From assembly GCA_963839995.1 (NCBI GenBank), contig CAWIXH010000015.1, positions 1-64,000 of the forward strand: a stretch of 64,000 bases of DNA, in the 5' to 3' direction. Source of the DNA: CAWIUB01 sp963839995 (GTDB taxonomy: Bacteria; Actinomycetota; Actinomycetes; Mycobacteriales; Jatrophihabitantaceae). A program made the position numbers and the translations under genes. Below the pieces are notes generated by a model. The model was not told the origin of the DNA. It worked only from the letters and a program-made list of their open reading frames with translations, and made no database searches. Positions 1 to 8,412 of this stretch are shown in pieces; positions within the stretch are counted from its first letter, which is position 1, and each line of letters opens with the position of its first letter.

Positions 1-2360
1 AATTGCATCAGATGCATGATCCGAATTGGTCTTTCCGAGAGTTGGCGGGTTGAACGAAGTCCTGGATCAACGATCGGGGAAGGGATGCGGCGCGTCGCGT
101 TGATCGGCTGATCCCGTCCGATGCAGGATACGCCCGTCACTTGGCGATGGGAGGCAGGTTGCAGCGGGTGGGTTTGGCGGGTGCGGCGACCGCTGAGTTG
201 ATGGACGGCGTCGTCCAACTGCGGCCGGAAGAGGCGATGGTGGAGGCGATGCTGCGCGGCTGGCGGGCGCAGCAGACTGCCCGTGGGCTGCGCGCGTCGA
301 CTATCGATCCCCGGGAGCGGTTGGTGCAGCGTTCGTCGGGTTGACCAACGAGTTTCCCTGGCAGTGGGGTCCTGGTCAGCTGGACGAGTGGACGTTGACG
401 TTGACCGCCGAACGGCATCTGGCGCCGGCGACGATCCGCGGCTACCAGACCGATCTTCGTCTGTTCAGTCAGTACCTACCGATGCCCGCTATGGCTGGGC
501 AAGCGCGTGTGAGGAGGCGTTCGGGCAGTTCCCGGTGCCGATCTGTCATGAGTGCAACACGATCGCGCACCTGAACGAGTACGAGGGCAGCCCGGAGGCC
601 CGGCCGCTCTCGCGCGAGGAGCTGCAACGGTTCCTGGACTACGCCGACGAGCAGGTCGAGCGAGCGGCACGGGCCAAGCGCAAGGGTGCGCTGGCCGCCT
701 ACCGGGATGCGACGTTGTTCAAGGTGATCTATGGCTGGGGGCTGCGGCGCACCGAGACCGCGAAGCTGGACCTGGCCGATTGGGGCCCACCCGGCAGCGG
801 CGGAGTTCGGCCGGTTCGGGATGCTGCACGTGCGCTACGGCAAGGCGGTGCGCGGCCAACCGCCCCGTCGGCGCAACGTCGCTTCGGTGATGGGCTGGGC
901 GGTGGAGGCGGTCGCCGACTACGTCGACACGTCGGGCCTCGGTTCGGTGCCGTGGATCATCCGGCGTTGTGGATCACTGAGCGAGGTGGGCGGGTCAAGC
1001 CCGCGGAGATCAACGCCCGGTTCGTCGCCTACCGCGACGCACTCGGCCTGCCGCGCGATTTGTCGCCGCACTCGCCGCGCCACTCCTATGTCACGCACCT
1101 GACCGAGGACGGCGCGGACCGCCGATTCATCCAAGAACAGGTCGGGCATCGCTGCGACACCTCGACGGCGACGACACCAACCCTCGGGAATTGCATCAGA
1201 TGCATGATCCGAATTGGTCTTTCCGAGAGTTGGCCGGTTGAACAAGTCCTGGATCAAGTCGGGGAAGGGATGCGGCGCGTCGGGTTGATCGTCTGATCCC
1301 GTCTGATGCAGGATACGCCCATCAATTGGAGCTGGGGGGCGGGTTGCGGCGGGTGGGTTTGGCGGGTGCGGCGACCGCTGAGTTGATGGACGGCGTCGTC
1401 CAACTGCGGCCGGAAGAGGCGATGGTGGAGGCGATGCTGCGCGGCTGGCGGGCGCAGCAGACTGCCCGTGGGCTGCGCGCGTCGACTATCGATCCCCGGG
1501 AGCGGTTGGTGCGAGCGTTCGTCGTGTTTACCAACGAGTTTCCCTGGCAGTGGGGTCCTGGTCACGTGGACGAGTGGACGTTGACGTTGACCGCCGAACG
1601 GCATCTGGCGCCGGCGACGATCCGCGGCTACCAGACCGATCTTCGTCTGTTCAGTGAGTACCTCACCGATGCCCGCTATGGCTGGGCAAGCGCGTGTGAG
1701 GAGGCGTTCGGGCAGTTCCCGGTGCCGATCTGTCATGAGTGGAACACCATCGCGCACCTGAACGAGTACGAGGGCAGCCCGGAGGCCCGGCCGCTCTCGC
1801 GCGAGGAGCTGCAACGGTTCCTGGACTACGCCGACGAGCAGGTCGAGCGAGCGGCACGGGCCAAGCGCAAGGGTGCGCTGGCCGCCTACCGGGACGCGAC
1901 GTTGTTCAAGGTGATCTATGGCTGGGGGCTGCGGCGCACCGAGACCGCGAAGCTGGACCTGGCCGATTGGGGCCGCAACCCGGCAGCGGCGGAGTTCGGC
2001 CGGTTCGGGATGCTGCACGTGCGCTACGGCAAGGCGGTGCGCGGCCAACCGCCCCGTCGGCGCAACGTCGCTTCGGTGATGGGCTGGGCGGTGGAGGCGG
2101 TCGCCGACTACGTCGACAACGTCCGGCCTCGGTTCGGTGCCGTGGATCATCCGGCGTTGTGGATCACTGAGCGAGGTGGGCGGGTCAAGCCCGCGGAGAT
2201 CAACGCCCGGTTCGTCGCCTACCGCGACGCACTCGGCCTGCCGCGTGATTTGTCGCCGCACTCGCTGCGCCACTCCTATGTCACGCACCTGACCGAGGAC
2301 GGCGCGGACCGCCGATTCATCCAAGAACAGGTCGGGCATCGCTGCGACACCTCGACGGCG
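1..2360. repeat. Tandem duplication (about 1188-bp unit) of a recombinase gene
   Basis: Bases 1 onward and bases 1189 onward start with the same roughly 50-bp string (aattgcatcagatgcatgat...) and stay near-identical through the whole recombinase coding region. The two copies therefore lie head to tail with a period of 1188 bp. Copy 1 carries several small indels and its last bases before position 1189 diverge, so it lacks the recombinase C-terminus. Copy 2 continues into an intact gene end. The divergence shows that the duplication is not brand new. Confidence 0.9.
141..1188 (+). pseudogene. Broken tyrosine recombinase, copy 1 of the tandem duplication
   Basis: This is the damaged twin of the intact gene at 1326-2465. 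The reading frame is open in pieces: the N-terminal piece runs to a stop near 342 after an indel (copy 2 reads through the same place), the middle piece carries the GLRRTE arginine motif in a shifted frame, and the C-terminal piece carries HSPRHSY and QVGHR. The sequence diverges right after the position equivalent to residue 345 of copy 2, so the catalytic tyrosine is absent. It cannot encode an active recombinase. Small indels near 330, 480, 785 and 930 separate it from copy 2. Confidence 0.85.
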
Positions 2361-2465
2361 ATCTACACCCACGTCAGCGGTGATTTCATGAACACCGCGC
2401 TGCGCAAGGCGATCGGCCCGGCGCTGGACACACTGGCCGCGCAACCGGCGACCGGAGGACGGTGA
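1326..2465 (+). CDS. Tyrosine recombinase / integrase
   Basis: A 379-residue tyrosine recombinase that cuts and rejoins DNA through a covalent 3'-phosphotyrosine. The active-site set is visible: Arg203 in GLRRTE, His312/Arg315 in HSLRHSY, His338-Arg339 in VGHR and Tyr347 in IYTHVS. The N-terminal half has the usual core-binding part (ATIRGYQTDLRLFSEYL). The listed start is TTG; a nearby alternative start cannot be excluded. It is followed after 9 bp by an XRE gene and then by the zinc-ribbon gene, all on the same strand, so the three look like one transcription unit and probably form the core of an integrating or transposing element. The element's ends were not found. A degenerate tandem copy lies directly upstream. 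Confidence 0.9.
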   Translation: MELGGGLRRVGLAGAATAELMDGVVQLRPEEAMVEAMLRGWRAQQTARGLRASTIDPRERLVRAFVVFTNEFPWQWGPGHVDEWTLTLTAERHLAPATIRGYQTDLRLFSEYLTDARYGWASACEEAFGQFPVPICHEWNTIAHLNEYEGSPEARPLSREELQRFLDYADEQVERAARAKRKGALAAYRDATLFKVIYGWGLRRTETAKLDLADWGRNPAAAEFGRFGMLHVRYGKAVRGQPPRRRNVASVMGWAVEAVADYVDNVRPRFGAVDHPALWITERGGRVKPAEINARFVAYRDALGLPRDLSPHSLRHSYVTHLTEDGADRRFIQEQVGHRCDTSTAIYTHVSGDFMNTALRKAIGPALDTLAAQPATGGR

Positions 2466-2474
2466 GGAATCTCG

Positions 2475-2807
2475 ATGTCGCGCAAGCTCGACTACCGCTG
2501 GCACCTGCGACAGGTGATGGCCGACCGGGGCATGTTCGCCACCACTGACCTGAGCGACCCGCTGGCCGCCCGAGGGATCCAGCTGTCGTCCAGCCAGGTT
2601 TACCGGCTGGTGGTCGAACGTCCGGAACGGCTCAGCTTGAGGATCCTCATGGCGCTGATTGACATCCTGGACTGCTCGATGAGCGAGCTGATCGAACCCG
2701 TCGCGGCCGGGAGCCGCGGTCGCGCCGCGAAGGCAGGCGGCCGCGCCACTTCTGGCGTCGGCGATCTGCGGCCCAAGCAGGCCCGCATCACCGGAGTCGA
2801 TCGCTGA
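2475..2807 (+). CDS. XRE/Cro-type helix-turn-helix protein
   Basis: A small 110-residue DNA-binding protein. An HTH of the Cro/cI type covers about residues 15-75 (SSSQVYRLVVERPERLSLRILMAL resembles the recognition helix plus the LxxLxxxL tail), followed by a basic Ala/Gly-rich tail. It sits 9 bp after the recombinase stop and 3 bp before the next start, so the three genes are almost certainly cotranscribed. It may control the element's own recombinases or act as an accessory DNA-bending factor; the sequence does not decide between these. Confidence 0.8.
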   Translation: MSRKLDYRWHLRQVMADRGMFATTDLSDPLAARGIQLSSSQVYRLVVERPERLSLRILMALIDILDCSMSELIEPVAAGSRGRAAKAGGRATSGVGDLRPKQARITGVDR

Positions 2808-2810
2808 ACC

Positions 2811-5240
2811 ATGCCCGTGCCCGATGCTGTGCTCGATCCGCTCGCGGTCATCGTGGATCTCGTCGCTGATCGTGAACCGGGCCTGGACAGGGTCACGATC
2901 ACCGAGGTGGTGGCCGACGTGGCCGGTGGACGGGCGAAACGCCGCGACCTGGCCCAGGCCTTGCTGGACAAACCCGAGCTGCTGGCCCAAGGACGCTCCC
3001 CGGCGCCGCGAGGAGTGGGCGATCTGCTGATCGCGCTGCACCGCGCCGGTTCGGTGAACATCTCGCCACCGGTCTGCGCCCAGTGCGGCAAGCCGCTGCG
3101 CGCGATGCAGCGACGCGGCCAGGACTGGTACTGCGGAGTCTGCGGCCCACGCCGCGAGCCGTGCGCCGGCTGCGGCAAGATCCGACCGGTTCACTCCCGC
3201 GACCGGGACGGGCGCGCCCGCTGCACCGGCTGCCAACCCGCCGAGGACCCCATCGGACTCATTGTTGACGTCGTCACCAGCATCGATGCCGCCATCCCGG
3301 GCGACGTGGTGGCCGCCGCCGCACGCGCGGCCGCCGCACAGTCCGGGCAGCGCCGCCAGCTGGCCTGGGCGCTGGCCGACCGCCCCGAGCTGCTCACCGG
3401 CGCCGGCGCCGAAGCGCGCGTCCCCTCGGTGCTGCGGCTGATCGACCTGCTCATCGATGCCGGCGCCCAACGCGTCGTGCGCCCTGCCTGCCCGCACTGC
3501 GGCCGGGTGATCGCCCTGGCCAAGACCCGCGACGGGGTTCGGCTTTGCCGCAACTGCGTGGCCAAGTCGCGCGCCGAAACGTGTGCGCGCTGCGGGGTGC
3601 ACCGCGAGCCGGCCACCCGCGACGAGCGCGGCCGACCATTGTGTCCGCACTGCCTGGTCACCGACCCAGCCAACCAGGAGACCTGCCTCGGCTGCGGTCG
3701 TCGTCGCCCGGTGAGCGCCCGCACCGAGGACGGGCCGCTGTGTCCGAGCTGCACACCGACCACCACGATGACCTGCGCGATCTGCGGCCGCACCGCCCCC
3801 GCAGTGATCTCCAAACTCACCGGGCAACCATGGTGTCGCGCCTGCCGGCAGCGCCGGGCCCGCTGTGTCGGCTGCGGCAATGTCCGGCCGCTGCGCGGTG
3901 GGAGCCTCGCCGAGCCGCTCTGCGCTACCTGCACGCGTCCCGGCGCCGTCGACTGGCGCACCTGCCCGGGCTGCGGCGAACACAGCCAGAACCAGTCGCG
4001 CCGCTGCGGCCGCTGCTCGCTGCAACGCCGGCTGCGCGAACTGCTCGGCGATGGCACCGGGCAGATTCACCCCCAGCTGCAGGCGTTGCACGACCACCTG
4101 GCACACCACGACCGGCCGGACACTGTGCTGGTCTGGCTGAACAAGCCGACCGCGACGGCGATCCTGCGTGAGCTCGCCAGCGGCAAGCGCGCACTGACCC
4201 ACGCCGCGCTCGACGAGTTGCCCGACAGCAAACCCCTGCGGCACCTGCGCGCCGTGCTGGTGGCCACCGGTGCGCTGGCTTCCCGCGACGAGCACCTGGC
4301 CCGACTCGAACGCTGGGTCACCGCCACCATCGCCGACCGCGGCGACGCCGAGCAGCGAGCGGTGATGCACCGTTACGCCGTGTGGCACCTGCTGCGTCGA
4401 CTGCGCGCCCGCACCAACACCGGGCAGGTCACCCACGGCCAAGCCGTGACCGTGCAGCAGCACGTCCGCGCCGCCATCACCGTGCTGGACTGGCTCGACG
4501 TCCACGATCTCGAACTGGGCACCGCCGCACAGGGCGAGCTCGAGGCATGGCTGGCCGGCGAGCACGCCACCCATCGCCGCGAGGCCGGACACTTCATCCG
4601 GGCCAAGCGAAACAAGCTGACCAGCCTCGAGTTCGCCGCCACGAAGTGGGACGGCCCGACCGGCGCTCTGGACGCCGAACAACGCTGGGCACAGGCCCGC
4701 CGCCTGCTGCATGACGACACCGTCAAGGCAGACGACCGCGTCGCCGGGCTGCTCGTGCTGCTCTACGCCCAACGGGCCACCACGATCGCCCGACTCACCC
4801 TCGACCACGTGCACGTCGACGACGAGCAGCGCGTGCTGCTGCGGCTGGGTCGCGAACCGATCCAGTTGCCCGAACCCCTCGCCGGACTCGTGCTGCGACT
4901 GATCGACACCCGCCACGGCCACGCCACACTCGGCGACCAAGGCAGATCCCGCTGGCTGTTCCCCGGCGGGCGACCCGACCAACCGATCAGCGCCGACCAA
5001 CTCACCGAACGACTGCGCCAACTCGGACTGCGAGCCGGGCAAGCCCGCTCCACAGCACTGTTCGGGCTCGCCGCCGAACTACCCGCCGCCATGCTCGCCC
5101 GACTGCTCGGCATCCACATCAGCGTCGCCGTCACCTGGCAACGCGTCAGCAGTGGCGACTGGACCAACTACGCCGCCGACTACAGCCGACGACACCACCC
5201 CAACGAGGCCGCCAGTCACCCCGAGCAGATCCGCTCCTGA
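2811..5240 (+). CDS. Eight-zinc-ribbon protein with recombinase-like C-terminus
   Basis: An 809-residue protein of unusual architecture. From about residue 85 to 405 it carries sixteen CxxC knuckles, enough for eight zinc ribbons (for example VCAQCGK, YCGVCG, PCAGCGK, TCARCGV, TCPGCGE, RCGRCS). From about residue 480 to 790 it resembles the core-binding and catalytic fold of tyrosine recombinases (LLVLLYAQRATTIARLTLDHV, then a WLFPGGRP turn, then ARLLGIHISVAVTWQRV). The canonical HxxR and nucleophilic tyrosine cannot be placed, so the catalytic domain looks degenerate. Being the third gene of an integrase-XRE operon, it may act as a DNA-targeting subunit of the recombinase. That role is inference; no function is established here. 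Confidence 0.75.
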   Translation: MPVPDAVLDPLAVIVDLVADREPGLDRVTITEVVADVAGGRAKRRDLAQALLDKPELLAQGRSPAPRGVGDLLIALHRAGSVNISPPVCAQCGKPLRAMQRRGQDWYCGVCGPRREPCAGCGKIRPVHSRDRDGRARCTGCQPAEDPIGLIVDVVTSIDAAIPGDVVAAAARAAAAQSGQRRQLAWALADRPELLTGAGAEARVPSVLRLIDLLIDAGAQRVVRPACPHCGRVIALAKTRDGVRLCRNCVAKSRAETCARCGVHREPATRDERGRPLCPHCLVTDPANQETCLGCGRRRPVSARTEDGPLCPSCTPTTTMTCAICGRTAPAVISKLTGQPWCRACRQRRARCVGCGNVRPLRGGSLAEPLCATCTRPGAVDWRTCPGCGEHSQNQSRRCGRCSLQRRLRELLGDGTGQIHPQLQALHDHLAHHDRPDTVLVWLNKPTATAILRELASGKRALTHAALDELPDSKPLRHLRAVLVATGALASRDEHLARLERWVTATIADRGDAEQRAVMHRYAVWHLLRRLRARTNTGQVTHGQAVTVQQHVRAAITVLDWLDVHDLELGTAAQGELEAWLAGEHATHRREAGHFIRAKRNKLTSLEFAATKWDGPTGALDAEQRWAQARRLLHDDTVKADDRVAGLLVLLYAQRATTIARLTLDHVHVDDEQRVLLRLGREPIQLPEPLAGLVLRLIDTRHGHATLGDQGRSRWLFPGGRPDQPISADQLTERLRQLGLRAGQARSTALFGLAAELPAAMLARLLGIHISVAVTWQRVSSGDWTNYAADYSRRHHPNEAASHPEQIRS

Positions 5241-5255
5241 AAGGCATTCGGACAG

Positions 5256-5828
5256 TTGGGATATCTGACTCCGCCAGAGCGCGTCGGTGAAGACCGCCGC
5301 CGCGCCGCCGTGGACACGGTCACCGCGATGAGTTTCGACCGGCACGGCAACCGGATCTGGCGCCAGGCGCAGGCGTTGTTGGACTCCGAACACGCCCGCT
5401 ACGCCGTCGGCGAGGTCGCCGTCCCCTACGGGCGCTGCACCGAGCCGTCCAACGTGGCTGCCGGCGGCGGAGCCTGCCCGGTCCGGTTCCGTTGCGCCGG
5501 CTGCGACCACTTCCGCACCGACGCGTCCTACCTGCCCGACCTGAGCGTCTACCTCGACGACCTGCTGCAGACGCGCGAACGCCTGGCTGCTGCCATCGAA
5601 GGTGTCGACGAGTGGGCCCGCGCCGATGCCACCCCCAGCCAGCAAGAGATCACCCGGATCCGGCGGCTGATCGGCCGCATCAACGGCGACCTCAGCCAAG
5701 CCAGCACCACCGAACGCGCCGTCATCGACGAAGCGGTCACCGTGATGCGCCGCCACCGCGCCGTGTCCCTCGGCATGCCAAGCACCCGTGCCGCCACGCC
5801 CGACCTCCGCTCGGAGGCCACCGCATGA
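5256..5828 (+). pseudogene. C-terminal remnant of a Tn554 TnpB-like recombinase
   Basis: This 190-residue open frame matches the zinc-binding C-terminal tail of large TnpB-type tyrosine recombinases that travel with DUF6262 proteins. It has the CTEPSNVAAGGGACPVRFRC and CDHFRTD region, then YLPDLSVYLDDLL and a helical tail. The family is normally about 600-700 residues, so the core-binding and catalytic domains are missing. The join to unrelated sequence lies just after the zinc-ribbon gene (5241-5260). Its stop overlaps the next start as ATGA, the spacing expected of an intact tnpB-tnpC pair, so only the 5' part was lost. Confidence 0.75.
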
Positions 5829-6391
5829 CCGGCGACGCTCCCGAGACCGACCAGCCCGACCGGCGCGCCCACCCGATGATGCGAGGGCGGCAAGCCGATT
5901 CGGCCCGCCGACGCCAGCGGGTCATCGCCGCGCTCAACCGCGCCACCACCGACGGCACCGAGATCAGCGCCTCCGAGATCGCCCGCGCCGCCGGCGTCGA
6001 CCGCAGCTTCCTCTACCGCCACCGCGACCTGCTCGCACAGATCCACGCCGTCGAGGCCACCTCGCCCGCCACCGCGCCCGGGCCAGCTGTCAGCCGCGTC
6101 TCGCTGCAAGCCGACCTGCTCGCCGCCGGCGAACGCGCCACCCGGCTCAGCAGCCGCATCCGGCAACTGGAGATCCGGCTGTCCGAAGCCCTCGGCGCGC
6201 AGGCCTGGCACGAGTCCGGTCTCGGCGTCCCCGCCGACATTGGTGCCCTCAACCAGAAGATCAACCATCTCGAACAGCAGGCCGTCGAGCTGCGCCTGCA
6301 ACTCGACGAACGCGACCAGGATCTCGCCGCCGCCCGCGCCGCCAACCGCGAGCTCATGGCCCAACTCAACACCGCGCCACGACACCGATAA
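5825..6391 (+). CDS. DUF6262 / TnpC-like accessory protein
   Basis: A 188-residue protein with an N-terminal TetR-like helix-turn-helix (ISASEIARAAGVDRSFLYRH, about residues 41-60) and a long coiled coil (about 95-185: heptads of Leu with many Glu/Arg/Gln). This is the build of TnpC/DUF6262 proteins, which accompany TnpA and TnpB recombinases of Tn554-like elements and influence transposition efficiency or orientation. The ATG overlaps the stop of the tnpB remnant (ATGA), which fixes the start. The gene looks complete, but with its partners truncated it is probably an orphan. Confidence 0.75.
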   Translation: MTGDAPETDQPDRRAHPMMRGRQADSARRRQRVIAALNRATTDGTEISASEIARAAGVDRSFLYRHRDLLAQIHAVEATSPATAPGPAVSRVSLQADLLAAGERATRLSSRIRQLEIRLSEALGAQAWHESGLGVPADIGALNQKINHLEQQAVELRLQLDERDQDLAAARAANRELMAQLNTAPRHR

Positions 6392-6445
6392 CACGCCGCG
6401 TGTCGCGCTTGCACCACACCTGTCGCGCACGCTAATGTTCTGCAA

Positions 6446-7123
6446 TCAGCTTACGGGTAAAGGGGAAACTCCCAAGCCAGAGCACCAGGTCGCAGGCTGA
6501 CCCCTGGAGAACATGCCGGTCTCGGCCAGCAGCGAGAGCAGGAACCGATCGCGCACATGCTCGCAGGCGGCCAGGATCGCCACGACCTGCTCGGCGTTCA
6601 GGGTGCGCGGTGAGCGGCGTGGCACCGGTAGCCGCACCGGCCGGGTCGGGATCGGCCGGCCCTTGGTGACGTGATGCAGCAGCGGCTTGAACGAGCCGCG
6701 GTTCACCCGCCGCCAGGCCACCAGCTGCTCGGCCACCGGCACCCCGGCGCGGGCGTGGTGCTCATAGAAGCCGAACACGCCGGCCAGGTAGCGGTTGATC
6801 GTCGCCGGCCGCCGTGCCCCGCCAGCGTCGGCGAGCACGATCACGTTCTCCGCCGGTGCCCGCAGCCAGCCGACGAACCGGGCCACGTCCTCCACCCCGG
6901 CCGCCTGCCAGTCGACCCGGGCCCGGGCGAGGAACTCGAACCACAGCTGCAGGCTGATCGCGTAGGCGCGCACCGTGTTCGGCGACCGCTCGATCGCCGT
7001 CAGATACGCCAGATACTGCTCGACCGGCTCGACCACAGCGCCCTCGTCGTCGAGCAGCGTCCACGACTCAGCCTCGCTGAGCGGCATCAGCACCCGCTGC
7101 ACCAACACGCCGACCCCCGTCAT
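6446..7123 (-). pseudogene. N-terminal half of a Tn554 TnpA-like tyrosine recombinase
   Basis: The frame gives a SAM-like core-binding domain (YLAYLTAIERSPNTVRAYAI, then the LQLWFEFL helix) and the start of the catalytic domain, ending at LLSLLAETGM, just before the arginine that normally follows (TGMRxGQ). After about position 6515 the frame runs into unrelated residues and stops, so the catalytic Arg, HxxR and Tyr are all absent. The gene faces the tnpB/tnpC remnants. These may be pieces of one Tn554-like element rearranged by deletion or inversion, or of two elements. Confidence 0.8.
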
Positions 7124-7177
7124 CGAGCGAACAAGTGTTCGATATGGTGGGGCTCGTCGAGCACGTTGTCAACAACC

Positions 7178-7290
7178 GCGACACCACTTCAGAGAACGTG
7201 TCTACGACGAGGCACCAACCAGCCCGTCAGCGACATCGGCGACACGGATAAGCCGACTTGAGATAACGACGGCTTGCGTGCACCGTCAAG
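7178..7290 (+). repeat. Dispersed ~100-bp repeat (copy A) with a TTGAGATAAC motif
   Basis: This stretch, upstream of the tnpA-like fragment, resembles 41488-41590. Both read ttcagagaa(c/g)gtgtctac, then a GC-rich part with gtc(a/g)gcgac(a/g)tcgg(c/a)gacac, then (tt/gg)gagataac. Shorter partial matches lie at 35540-35604 (minus strand: atgtctacgccg ... gcttgagataaccgt) and around 35943-35965 (tttgagataacgacgg). The origin is unknown; a conserved leader or terminal region of a mobile element is possible. Confidence 0.5.
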
Positions 7291-8412
7291 CTTGTCGGGC
7301 GGCGGCCAACGCGGCTGCGTCTTTCGCCAGCCGGGGCCAACCGAATCGTTGACACCAAGCGGGAAAGTCGTCGGTCGGGCCGTCCACCGCCAGTCATCGA
7401 CGGTGCAAACGTCGGCGTCTGTGCGCAGAGTGGCCAACACTTTGAACAGGTCGGCGTCCGCGCGCTGGGCGACGAGCGTGGCCGCCAACTTGGCCGCGCC
7501 ACGTACCGTGACATCCCAGTCCTGAGCGCTGGTCGGGATGTCTTCCAGATGCCGGTACCGGGCAAGCAGGGTCGCGGCGGATTTCGCGCCGAACCCTGGC
7601 AGGCCCGGGAATCCGTCGGCGCTGTCGCCGACGAGGGCCAGCCAGTCGGGGATCGAGTCGGCAGTGACACCGAACTTCTCGATGACGCCGTCTGCGTCGA
7701 CCAGCTTGTCCTGACGGCGATCCAACTGAACGACCTTGCCGCCGACGCATTGCCCAAGGTCCTTGTCGGGCGTGCAAATGATCACCTGCTCAACGCGCGG
7801 GTCGGAGGCGGCGACAGCAGCCGCGCTCGCCAAGGCGGTCGTCGGCCTCGAGGTCGACCATCGGCCATACCGTCACGCCGAGTGATCGCAGCGCGTCCTC
7901 CAGCCAGTCGAACTGCGCCAGCAGCAGTGGGTCCATGCCGGCGCTCGACTTGTACGTCGGCCACATGTCGTTTCGGACGACTCGATCACGTGATCGGTTG
8001 CAACTCCAAGGTGGGTCGCACCGTCCTGCATCATCGTGAAGACCGACTGAACCACACTCCGAGTCGCGCCGATCTCGATGCCGTCGCCGTCCAGATGTCC
8101 CGGTCGCGGCGCGTAGTACTGCCGAAAGATCTCATAGGTTCCGTCCACGAGATGAACCATCACGTCCCGAGCCTGTCACGGCAGCAGGCCAACAGCCCGT
8201 CCGCTACCAGCAACGGCTCCCCACCCACGAGACCATCTCAATGACCGTGCCAAACCCATCGAGCATCCGCTCGATAGCGACCCATCTGATCGGTAATCCT
8301 GTCCTCCGGCGGGATGCAGAACGACGGGTCGGGCCCAGATACGCAGTGCGACCGCCGTTGACACACACCCGACGCCGGCGCAACGCCCGTCCAGCTCGGG
8401 TACGCCGATTAC
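7267..8412. repeat. 1146-bp segmental duplication, copy 1 (empty IS110 site)
   Basis: This segment recurs at 54919-57653 with a constant offset of 47652 up to position 8323. There copy 2 has a 1589-bp IS110 element, and after it the match resumes (8324 matches 57565) and ends at 8412/57653. The copies are nearly identical (for example a/g at 8314). Copy 1 therefore preserves the uninterrupted target of the IS110 insertion. The segment contains the broken exonuclease gene. Confidence 0.93.
7286..8163 (-). pseudogene. 5'-3' exonuclease (FEN-like, Pol I N-terminal type), frameshifted, copy 1
   Basis: The frame starts with MMVHLVDGTYEIFRQYYAP, the N-terminus of stand-alone 5'-3' exonucleases of the DNA polymerase I small-domain family. 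It continues with DPLLLAQFDWLEDALRSLGV, DLEADD, CTPDKDLGQCV and the helix-hairpin-helix region LVGDSADGFPGLPGFGAKSA. Three frameshifts break it: one base missing near 7983 (in ATCGAGTCGTCC), one extra near 7840 (GACGACCGCC), and one near 7385 before the C-terminal DGPTDDFPAW stretch. Corrected, it would be about 290 residues, the usual length. The second copy at 54938-55815 has the same three lesions, so they predate the duplication. Confidence 0.85.

Noticed and set aside
3191..4057. Minus-strand frame opposite the zinc-ribbon array
   Set aside because: Antisense of the Cys-rich repeats; Arg/Pro/Ser-rich shadow.
1254..5042. A 1262-residue open frame on the minus strand opposite the recombinase and zinc-ribbon genes
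   Set aside because: It is an antisense shadow of high-GC coding sequence. It mirrors the real genes, is low-complexity and matches no family.
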